Source of the DNA: Prevotellamassilia sp.
GTDB taxonomy: Bacteria; Bacteroidota; Bacteroidia; Bacteroidales; Bacteroidaceae
Assembly: GCA_009775705.1 (NCBI GenBank)
Contig: VSQE01000033.1
Coordinates: 1-25,585, forward strand
DNA length: 25,585 bases
Reading direction: 5' to 3'
In this document: in pieces, positions 9,620-15,114 of the stretch
How positions within the stretch are numbered: position 1 is the first letter of the stretch
How the letters are laid out: every line of letters begins with the position of its first letter
The notes under the pieces: model-generated
Told to the model about the DNA's origin: nothing
Seen by the model: only the letters and a program-made list of their open reading frames with translations
The model's database searches: none
Position numbers and translations under genes: made by a program

Positions 9620-9656
9620 AGCGGGAGCGAAGCGACAAAACGAAAGACGTGGTATT

Positions 9657-9672
9657 ACCGGCGTAAGCCGGT
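9657..9672 (+). other. Hairpin downstream of the candidate VR
   Basis: ACCGGC and GCCGGT form a perfect 6-bp stem around a GTAA tetraloop, 38 bases after the tail-gene stop. DGR targets often carry a GC-rich hairpin/cruciform with a four-base loop just downstream of the VR, where it helps target recognition. The stem is shorter than usual and the loop is not an exact GRNA match. No T-run follows, so it is unlikely to be a terminator. Confidence 0.45.
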
Positions 9673-9698
9673 CGAAGTAGAACCAAATACGTGTTAAC

Positions 9699-10181
9699 AT
9701 GAGAAGAGTTGAAGGAAGTTCCGGGGTTTCGCTGATGGAATGCACGAACCCGATTAAAGACAAATGGCGCATCCGATGGGATGTGCAGGAAAAAGAGAAC
9801 GGCTCTGCCTCCTACATGGAAGAGGAGTTCGGGCATAAGCCTACCGGTGAGGAAATCCGCACATTGGTTATGTCCTGGTATAACAGCCAGACTGATGCAG
9901 CTATCCTATCCGGATTCGCCTATAATGGTGCCCCTGTATGGCTTTCCACGGAGAACCAGTATAACTATAAGGCTGCATACGATTTGGCCGTCCAGACGGA
10001 CGGAAAAACGCTACCAGTGACATTTAAGTTCGGCACTGATGAAAGTCCAGTGTACCGTACGTTTGAAACGCTTGATAAACTTGCAGACTTCTATACCAAA
10101 GCCGTTAAGCATATACAAGAGATGCTGGAAGATGGCTGGAAGAATAAAGATGCAATAGATTTGAGCAAGTACAACGCTTAA
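9699..10181 (+). CDS. DUF4376-like phage protein next to the tail fibre gene
   Basis: The 160-residue protein has the layout of DUF4376 proteins, which usually lie beside tail-fibre genes: an early R..LVMSWYNSQTDAAI helix, a central WLSTENQYNYKAA segment, LPVTFKFGTDE.PVY, and a C-terminal helix ending HIQEMLEDGWKNKDAID. A role in fibre assembly or as a small fibre subunit is inferred from position only. No signal peptide or membrane segment is seen. The ATG at 9699 is 79 bases past the tail-gene stop, and the VR-type hairpin lies between. It is more AT-rich than the body of the tail gene. The size and lack of a four-helix-bundle pattern argue against a DGR accessory protein (Avd). Confidence 0.6.
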   Translation: MRRVEGSSGVSLMECTNPIKDKWRIRWDVQEKENGSASYMEEEFGHKPTGEEIRTLVMSWYNSQTDAAILSGFAYNGAPVWLSTENQYNYKAAYDLAVQTDGKTLPVTFKFGTDESPVYRTFETLDKLADFYTKAVKHIQEMLEDGWKNKDAIDLSKYNA

Positions 10182-10204
10182 AAAATCCCTTCAAGGGAGG
10201 ATGT

Positions 10205-10320
10205 AAAAAAGCCCCCGGCCTGTTAATATAGACGCCAATCATTTATAACGTACGATGCGCAACCGGGAGCCTATGCCTCCTGCTGCACCGTACTGGCTTT
10301 TTTGTTGTTATAAATGATTT
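10205..10320 (-). ncRNA. Putative novel structured small RNA (about 116 nt)
   Basis: On the - strand a -7 element TACCTTTG (10334-10327) predicts a start near 10320. The RNA would open with a 13-nt arm (10319-10307) that pairs perfectly with 10249-10237, stacked directly on a 9-bp stem (10293-10285 with 10258-10250). The enclosed loop contains AGGCUCCCGG, which can pair with CCGGGGGCUU (10218-10209) immediately before a run of U (to 10205), forming a terminator or pseudoknot. A 9-base AAAAAAGCC in the 5' bulge is also complementary to the terminal GGCUUUUUU. Three positions that would be A-C mismatches on the + strand become G-U pairs on the - strand, which argues that this strand is the functional RNA. 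No known RNA family was recognised. No good -33 element is visible. Confidence 0.55.
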
Positions 10321-10326
10321 GCGATA

Positions 10327-10334
10327 CAAAGGTA
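10327..10334 (-). promoter_or_regulatory. Bacteroidetes -7 element for the - strand small RNA
   Basis: The - strand reads TACCTTTG, a full match to TAnnTTTG, and sits about 7 bases before the predicted 5' end of the structured RNA. The -33 region is a poor match (TTT without G). Confidence 0.5.
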
Positions 10335-10350
10335 CATAATTTAGTTGAAA

Positions 10351-10599
10351 ATGAAAGTATTTGAGATATTGAATTTTAACCGCGAGACGTTTAAAAGGCT
10401 ACAACAGGCAGGGATACGCATCGAAGATGTGGAATATATAGACTTGTACAACGACTATCGCGTGATGCTCGGTGGTGGCGAAAAGGTCTCATACATTGTG
10501 GCGACACTTGCAGATCGCTATCATGTGAGCGAGCGCAAGGTGTACACGCTCATCAAGCGATATGGTCGAGAGTGTAGCACTCAGGTGCTCGGGGGATAA
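10351..10599 (+). CDS. Small Mor-like helix-turn-helix transcription regulator
   Basis: This 82-residue protein ends in a helix-turn-helix, YIVATLADRYHVSERKVYTL (about residues 49-68), followed by a basic tail, and starts with an acidic/helical N-terminal half. That layout fits the Mor/C activator family of Mu, where the N-terminal half dimerises and the C-terminal half binds DNA. In Mu these proteins switch on middle and late genes, including the modification operon. It lies immediately before the thymidylate-synthase-like and methylase genes, so it may control them or the late block. I chose ATG 10351; a TTG two codons earlier (10345) is also in frame. A different small HTH family is possible. 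Confidence 0.55.
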   Translation: MKVFEILNFNRETFKRLQQAGIRIEDVEYIDLYNDYRVMLGGGEKVSYIVATLADRYHVSERKVYTLIKRYGRECSTQVLGG

Positions 10600-10681
10600 A
10601 GCGCAAGGCTTTTGAAAACGTGCTGCAAAAGGCTTGCAGTGTGATTTGCTCGTGGTGTTACTTTTTGATGCGGAAGCGTGG

Positions 10682-10689
10682 TAACTTTG
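10682..10689 (+). promoter_or_regulatory. Promoter -7 element of the modification genes
   Basis: TAACTTTG matches the Bacteroidetes -7 element TAnnTTTG, 21 bases before the ATG at 10711. A TTTTTG lies 14 bases upstream, closer than the usual 19-21, so the -33 box is poor and an activator such as the neighbouring Mor-like protein could be needed. Confidence 0.55.
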
Positions 10690-10710
10690 CCGTATCGAAA
10701 ATAAAACACA

Positions 10711-11349
10711 ATGAACAAATACTATTTATTATTGGGGAAGGTGCTTGCTGAAGGCAAGACCCAACAGAACAAAAAAAGCAAGATAAAATACTTGCTCAAC
10801 GAGCAGCTGACGCTCACACCGGCTGACCTGCTCGACATATTTGAGAGCCACGGCATAGCGAGGAAGAAACTGAAAGAAGAGCTGAAACTGTTTATGCAAG
10901 GAGAGCGCAATGTGGAGCGATACCGTGAGGCTGGCATAGCTTGGTGGGACTACTGTGGCCAGACATTGGTGAACAGTTACCCTACCTACATGGAGAAACT
11001 GCCACCACTTATTGATCGCATCAACAAGGAGAAACGCAACAGCAAAAACTATGTACTGTTTCTCGGAGCAACGGATGCAGAGAGCAACCAGGCACCGTGC
11101 CTGAGCCTTGTGCAGTTTCAAATAGAGGACTGTGCATTGGTTGTGTCGGCGTATCAGCGCAGCTCCGATGCAAACCTCGGACTTCCTTCAGACATTTACC
11201 ACCTTTATCTGATGGCTCGACAGATAGACTTGCCACTAAAGTCTATCACGCTGAACCTGGCGAATGTACACATCTATGAAAACAACATAAAGCCCACTGA
11301 ACGACTTCTCGCTGGTGAGGATAATATAAAATTTGAACTGAACGTATGA
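10711..11349 (+). CDS. Thymidylate-synthase-fold protein, predicted dCMP hydroxymethylase-like
   Basis: The C-terminal half has the thymidylate synthase core: APCLSLVQF with the candidate nucleophile C130, then YQRSSDANLGLPSDI with the phosphate-binding R150 and S151, then VHIYENN with H187 and Y189. In thymidylate synthase the residue after GLPF is Asn (N177 in E. coli), which selects dUMP; T4 dCMP hydroxymethylase has Asp there. This protein has Asp (D161), which predicts a cytosine nucleotide as substrate, giving 5-hydroxymethyl-dCMP. The N-terminal half is divergent: the usual Arg-Arg pair appears as K-N (SKNYVLF) and an AWWDYCG stretch takes the place of the early Trp motif. At 212 residues it is shorter than the usual 240-265 and stops soon after HIY. 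It overlaps the methylase gene by four bases (ATGA). A changed or lost activity is possible. Confidence 0.7.
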   Translation: MNKYYLLLGKVLAEGKTQQNKKSKIKYLLNEQLTLTPADLLDIFESHGIARKKLKEELKLFMQGERNVERYREAGIAWWDYCGQTLVNSYPTYMEKLPPLIDRINKEKRNSKNYVLFLGATDAESNQAPCLSLVQFQIEDCALVVSAYQRSSDANLGLPSDIYHLYLMARQIDLPLKSITLNLANVHIYENNIKPTERLLAGEDNIKFELNV

Positions 11350-12185
11350 GAGGGAAAATGCACATGGCAGCACCTCTGCCTTTTGTCGGACAGAAGCGCA
11401 TGTTTGCAAAGGAGTATATCAAGATTCTGCCCCAGTTCAACGACAAAACAGTGTTTGTGGATTTGTTCGGTGGCAGCGGTTTGCTGTCCCATATAACGAA
11501 GCATTTGCGTCCAGAGGCAACTGTGGTATATAACGACTACGACAACTACCGCGAGCGATTGGCACATATACCTCAGACAAATGCGCTGCTCGCTGATTTG
11601 CGAGAGATAGTTGGCAATACGCCAAAGTACAAGCGGATAGATGGTGTGATGCGTGAGAAGATGTTTGAACGTTTGAGACATGAGGAGCAAACGGTGGGCT
11701 ATATTGATTTTATAACCATCTCGGCATCGGTGATGTTCTCGATGAAGTACGAACTGAGCATCGAGGAAATGGAGAAGCAGACATTATACAATAATATCCG
11801 AAAGAACGACTACCCGACAGGTGAGAACTATCTGGAAGGCTTGACGATTGAATCATGTGACTATCGTGAACTATACGAAAAATATAAAGACGAGCCGAAC
11901 GTGGTGTTTATAGTAGACCCTCCTTATTTGTCCACAGAGGTTGGAACATACAAAATGTACTGGCATTTGTCTGACTATCTCGATGTGTTGAATGTGCTCA
12001 AAGGAAAGCCGTTTGTTTATTTTACATCAGATAAGTCGTCTATCATTGAGCTTTGTGAATGGTTAGGCAAGAATAAAACGCTCGGCAATCCGTTCGAAGG
12101 TTGTAAGCGTTTCGAGTTCAATGCGCATGTGAACTTTGATGCTGGTTATAAAGATATGATGCTCGTGAAGTCTAATGCCGCATAA
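11346..12185 (+). CDS. D12-class DNA N6-adenine methyltransferase (Dam-like)
   Basis: The 279-residue protein transfers a methyl group from S-adenosylmethionine to adenine in DNA. It has the alpha-type (D12) order: PLPFVGQKR near the N-terminus (motif X), FVDLFGGSG at 37-45 (SAM-binding motif I), YNDYDN (motif II) and DPPY at 191-194 (catalytic motif IV). Length is usual for the family. The start overlaps the stop of the thymidylate-synthase-like gene (ATGA), so the two are probably translated together. No restriction endonuclease is nearby, so it is an orphan methylase, in phages commonly used to protect DNA from host restriction or to control replication and transcription. The recognition site, possibly GATC, cannot be read from the sequence. 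A terminator follows at 12231. Confidence 0.9.
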   Translation: MRGKMHMAAPLPFVGQKRMFAKEYIKILPQFNDKTVFVDLFGGSGLLSHITKHLRPEATVVYNDYDNYRERLAHIPQTNALLADLREIVGNTPKYKRIDGVMREKMFERLRHEEQTVGYIDFITISASVMFSMKYELSIEEMEKQTLYNNIRKNDYPTGENYLEGLTIESCDYRELYEKYKDEPNVVFIVDPPYLSTEVGTYKMYWHLSDYLDVLNVLKGKPFVYFTSDKSSIIELCEWLGKNKTLGNPFEGCKRFEFNAHVNFDAGYKDMMLVKSNAA

Positions 12186-12230
12186 TTTGAACCTCGTTTG
12201 AACGCCGTTTGTTCGCCGTTCAAAAACTAT

Positions 12231-12259
12231 AAAAGCAGCCCGTTCTGGACTGCTTTTTT
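12231..12259 (+). terminator. Rho-independent terminator after the adenine methylase
   Basis: AAAAGCAG (12231-12238) pairs with CTGCTTTT (12250-12257) around an 11-base loop, and the T-run continues to 12259. It ends the Mor-like / TS-like / methylase block 46 bases after the methylase stop. Confidence 0.8.
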
Positions 12260-12293
12260 ATTGCTTTAAAGTGTCGTGTGTGCGAAATTTTTA

Positions 12294-12355
12294 GAACGTT
12301 TCGTTTTTCCCGATTTTTGCACGTTTCGTTTTTCAAATCGAGCACATTTCGTTTT
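12294..12355 (+). repeat. Three transposase-site-like repeats at the prophage right end
   Basis: The motif GCACGTTTCGTTTTTC or a close relative occurs at 12294-12309, 12319-12334 and 12342-12355, spaced 25 and 23 bases apart in the same orientation. The core CGTTTCrTTTT resembles the MuA consensus YGTTTCA, and tandem sites of this kind mark the right end of Mu-like genomes. The third copy is followed 12 bases later by CA at 12366-12367, the expected terminal dinucleotide. Confidence 0.55.
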
Positions 12356-12364
12356 GCCGGATTT

Positions 12365-12423
12365 ACATCCTATCTTTTTTGAACAAGATAGGACCTTTTT
12401 TAAAAAAGATAGGATGTTTTTTT
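12365..12423 (+). terminator. Long AT-rich stem-loop at the junction
   Basis: ACATCCTATCTTTTTT (12365-12380) is the exact reverse complement of 12402-12417, and a T-run follows to 12423. An extra AAGATAGGA copy sits in the loop (12385-12393), so alternative hairpins are possible. It could stop transcripts leaving the prophage or be a host terminator interrupted near its left foot by insertion. Confidence 0.55.
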
Positions 12424-12437
12424 CACGTTAAGCAACG

Positions 12438-12464
12438 AAAAAAACCGCCCGTCAGGCGGCTTTT
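12438..12464 (-). terminator. GC-rich hairpin terminator, stronger on the - strand
   Basis: CCGCC (12445-12449) and GGCGG (12455-12459) form the stem around CGTCA. On the - strand it is followed by seven T (12444-12438); on the + strand only CTTTT follows. It can therefore act both ways, but best leftwards. Confidence 0.65.
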
Positions 12465-12488
12465 CAGGGATCTTCTACTTTGCTGGTG

Positions 12489-12520
12489 CAAATATAACAC
12501 CTCAGGGAGCGAAATCCAAA
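12489..12520 (-). promoter_or_regulatory. Leftward Bacteroidetes promoter at the junction
   Basis: The - strand reads TTTG (12520-12517), 20 bases, then TATATTTG (12496-12489), a full match to the -33/-7 consensus and spacing. Transcription would start near 12482 and meet the GC-rich terminator after about 40 bases. No - strand gene follows within the window. Confidence 0.6.
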
Positions 12521-12715
12521 TGTTAATTAACTTCCGTTTACATTCGAGACGAAACGCCCGTTTTCCTTATCGACGCCAAACGTGAAACACCCGCCAGGCC
12601 TTTCATGCACCGCGCGGAGAACAAAGGCTCCGACCACAAGCAGACGTGGGAAGCAGAGCCGGACCGTCACGAAGAACTTTGTATTCCATTTTTGCGCTTT
12701 TTAGTATTCCCAAGA

Positions 12716-12745
12716 AACAATATCCGACAAATATTGTTATCTTTG
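12716..12745 (+). promoter_or_regulatory. Promoter of the aconitase operon with overlapping palindrome
   Basis: TATCTTTG (12738-12745) is a good -7 element, about 100 bases before the aconitase ATG. A perfect palindrome, AACAATAT-N7-ATATTGTT (12716-12738), abuts it and touches its first base, a placement typical of an operator. No good -33 TTTG is present at the right distance. The regulator is not identifiable from the sequence. Confidence 0.55.
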
Positions 12746-12844
12746 CAAAGTAAAAGCAGTTTTCAGTGACATTCTGATCACAGAAAGCACACACAACAGC
12801 CATCGGGCAACACATCAGTAATCATCCAACAAAACGGCAGGATC

Positions 12845-15073
12845 ATGATTTTCGACCTCACCATGCTACGGCAGTTCTATGCCGACTACTCCCGAAGAGT
12901 AACCACATCGCGCCGGACGCTCGGGCGTCCCCTGACGCTGACAGAGAAAATACTCTATGCCCACCTGTACTCCCAGCCGGACGGACAGATCACGGACTAC
13001 CGCAGGGGAACGGACTACGCCGACTTCCGCCCCGACCGCGTAGCCATGCAGGACGCGACCGCGCAGATGGCGCTGTTGCAGTTCATGAACGCAGGCCGCC
13101 GGGAAACGGCCGTACCCGCCACGGTGCACTGCGACCACCTGATCCAGGCCTGCGACGGCGCGGCCGCCGACCTCATGGCCGCCGGAAAGACCAACGCCGA
13201 GGTATACGACTTCCTGCGGAGCGCCTCGGCCTGCTACGGCATCGGGTTCTGGCAGCCCGGCTCGGGCATCATCCATCAGGTGATACTCGAAAACTATTCC
13301 TTCCCGGGCGGCATGATGGTGGGTACGGACTCGCACACGCCCAACGCCGGCGGCATGACGATGCTGGCCATAGGCGTAGGCGGTGCCGATGCCGTGGACG
13401 TGATGACGGGAATGCCCTGGGAACTGAAAATGCCGCGGCTCATCGGCGTGCACCTCACGGGACAGCTCACGGGCTGGGCCTCGCCGAAGGATGTCATCCT
13501 GAAACTGGCCGGCATGCTCACGGTAAAGGGCGCCACGAACGCCATCATCGAATATTTCGGAGAGGGCACGGCCTCGCTGTCGTGCACGGGACGGGCCACC
13601 ATCTGCAACATGGGAGCCGAACTGGGGGCCACCACCTCCGTCTTCCCCTACGACGAGGCCGGCCGCCGCTACCTCACAGCTACGGGCCGTGAGGAAGTGG
13701 CCCGGCTGGCCGACAGCGTGACCCCGGACCTGCGCGCCGATGCGGAGACGGCGGTGCGCCCGGCCGACTTCTACGACGAAGTGGTGGAGATAGACCTCAG
13801 CCGGCTCACCCCTTACGTGAACGGTCCCTTCACGCCCGATGCGGCCACTCCGGCGGCCCGGATGAGCGACTACATCGCGGCCGGCGGCTATCCGGACGAG
13901 ATCAGCACAGTACTGATCGGCTCGTGCACCAACTCTTCCTATCAGGACCTCGTGCGCGCCGCCGCCGTGCTGCGCGCCGGACTGGATGCCGGGCTGAGCG
14001 TCAGGACCGAACTGTTCGTCAATCCCGGCTCGGAACGCATCCGCGCCACGGCCGAACGCGACGGCCTTCTGTCGCTGTTCCGCCGCGCGGGAGCCGTGAT
14101 CATGGCCAACGCCTGCGGCCCCTGCATCGGACAGTGGAAACGCAAGACCGACCACCCGACAGGCCGCAACAGCATTGTCACCACCTTCAACCGCAATTTC
14201 GCGAAACGGGCCGACGGCAATCCCAACACGTGCGCCTTCATCACCTCGCCCGAAGCGGCCGCCGGCTATGCCTTCAGCGGCCGGCTATCGGAACATCCGG
14301 CCTGCACGGAGCCTTTCAGGACGCTCATGCCGCCTCCGGCCGCCGACCTGCCCGCAGCGGGCTTCGCCACGCACGAGACAGGCTATGTGGCTCCCGTCCC
14401 GGGCAGCATACAGCCCGTGATCAAGACCGGCAGCGAGCGGCTGCAACGCCTCGTGCCGTTCGCGCCGTGGGACGGCCGCGACTTCGACGGCCTGCACCTC
14501 CTCATCAAAGCCCGCGGCAAGTGTACCACGGACCACATCTCCATGGCCGGCCCGTGGCTGAAGTACCGCGGCCACCTCGAAAACATCTCGCGCAACCTGC
14601 TGATGGGAGCCGTCAACGCCTTCAACGGCCGCACCAATGCCGTGCGCAACACCCTGACGGACGAGGAGGAGACGGTATCGGCCGCAGCAACGGCCTACCG
14701 CAACGCGGGAACGGGGAGCATCGTTGTGGCCGAAGAAAACTACGGAGAGGGATCGAGCCGCGAACATGCGGCCATGGAGCCGCGCTTTCTGGGCGTGAAG
14801 GTGATTCTGGCCAAGAGCTTCGCCCGCATCCACGAGACCAACCTGAAGAAGCAGGGTGTGCTGGCACTGACCTTCAAGGACCCGGCCGACTACGACCGCA
14901 TACGCGAGGGCGACATCTTCCGCGTGGCATGCGCCGGCATCAAGCCGGGCGAAGACATCACGCTGACCGCCCGCCACACAGACGGCACGACCGAGGAGAT
15001 CACAGCCCGACACACTTACAACGAGCAACAGCTGAGATGGCTGCGGGCCGGCTCGGCACTCAACGCGGAATGA
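12845..15073 (+). CDS. acnA: Aconitate hydratase (mitochondrial type)
   Basis: Interconverts citrate and isocitrate through cis-aconitate with a [4Fe-4S] cluster in the cytoplasm. At 742 residues it has the length of mitochondrial-type aconitases rather than the roughly 890-residue AcnA/IRP type. The three cluster ligands are visible: C361 in GSCTNS and C424 and C427 in ACGPC. The N-terminal segment has VHCDHLI and GTDSHTPNAGG, and the C-terminal swivel domain has GEGSSREHAA with the substrate-binding Ser-Arg. It is the first gene of an operon with isocitrate dehydrogenase (next coding start 41 bases on) and citrate synthase; the same three-gene set is known from Bacteroides fragilis. The reading frame is intact and GC-rich. 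The gene symbol follows Bacteroides usage; acn would do equally. Confidence 0.95.
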   Translation: MIFDLTMLRQFYADYSRRVTTSRRTLGRPLTLTEKILYAHLYSQPDGQITDYRRGTDYADFRPDRVAMQDATAQMALLQFMNAGRRETAVPATVHCDHLIQACDGAAADLMAAGKTNAEVYDFLRSASACYGIGFWQPGSGIIHQVILENYSFPGGMMVGTDSHTPNAGGMTMLAIGVGGADAVDVMTGMPWELKMPRLIGVHLTGQLTGWASPKDVILKLAGMLTVKGATNAIIEYFGEGTASLSCTGRATICNMGAELGATTSVFPYDEAGRRYLTATGREEVARLADSVTPDLRADAETAVRPADFYDEVVEIDLSRLTPYVNGPFTPDAATPAARMSDYIAAGGYPDEISTVLIGSCTNSSYQDLVRAAAVLRAGLDAGLSVRTELFVNPGSERIRATAERDGLLSLFRRAGAVIMANACGPCIGQWKRKTDHPTGRNSIVTTFNRNFAKRADGNPNTCAFITSPEAAAGYAFSGRLSEHPACTEPFRTLMPPPAADLPAAGFATHETGYVAPVPGSIQPVIKTGSERLQRLVPFAPWDGRDFDGLHLLIKARGKCTTDHISMAGPWLKYRGHLENISRNLLMGAVNAFNGRTNAVRNTLTDEEETVSAAATAYRNAGTGSIVVAEENYGEGSSREHAAMEPRFLGVKVILAKSFARIHETNLKKQGVLALTFKDPADYDRIREGDIFRVACAGIKPGEDITLTARHTDGTTEEITARHTYNEQQLRWLRAGSALNAE

Positions 15074-15114
15074 ACCGCGAACAGACACACACCACACTAA
15101 CTAAAAAGAGACAG

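Larger units (their letters stand above)
1..12367. mobile_element. Right-hand part of a Mu-like (transposable) prophage
   Basis: Baseplate and tail genes, a Mor-like regulator, a nucleotide-modifying enzyme and a DNA methylase run left to right and end just before a block of ordinary metabolic genes. The left part (transposase, head genes) lies outside the window. The Mu-like assignment rests on the baseplate-J-like gene, the Mor-like regulator near the right end and three transposase-site-like repeats at 12294-12355 followed by a terminal CA. The right boundary at 12367 is inferred; it could lie some tens of bases away. The design resembles the Hankyphage group of Bacteroides. Confidence 0.7.
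12186..12844. other. Gene-free junction between prophage and chromosome
   Basis: I see no convincing gene in this 659-base stretch; short open frames here have no coding character. It holds, in order: an 8-bp inverted repeat (12197-12204 with 12217-12224), the methylase terminator, three transposase-site-like repeats, the likely phage end, a long AT-rich palindrome, a GC-rich hairpin, a - strand promoter, and the promoter of the aconitase operon. Confidence 0.7.

Noticed and set aside
9699..10181. DGR accessory protein (Avd)
   Set aside because: Position after the VR suggested it, but the sequence fits DUF4376-like fibre-associated proteins and lacks the Avd helical-bundle pattern.
10237..10319. 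Invertible DNA element bounded by 13-bp inverted repeats
   Set aside because: The 57 bases between the repeats hold no promoter in either direction and are much shorter than known Bacteroides invertible promoters; RNA pairing with G-U support explains the repeats better.
12379..12585. 68-codon frame in the junction
   Set aside because: Non-ATG start, runs through a palindrome, terminator and promoter; no coding character.
12866..14155. 429-codon - strand open frame opposite aconitase
   Set aside because: Mirror of a GC-rich gene with clear active-site motifs on the + strand.
13924..15114. Long in-frame extension upstream of icd
   Set aside because: It runs through aconitase in another frame and gives an Arg/Pro/His-rich sequence with no similarity to isocitrate dehydrogenases; the start at 15115 gives the family length.
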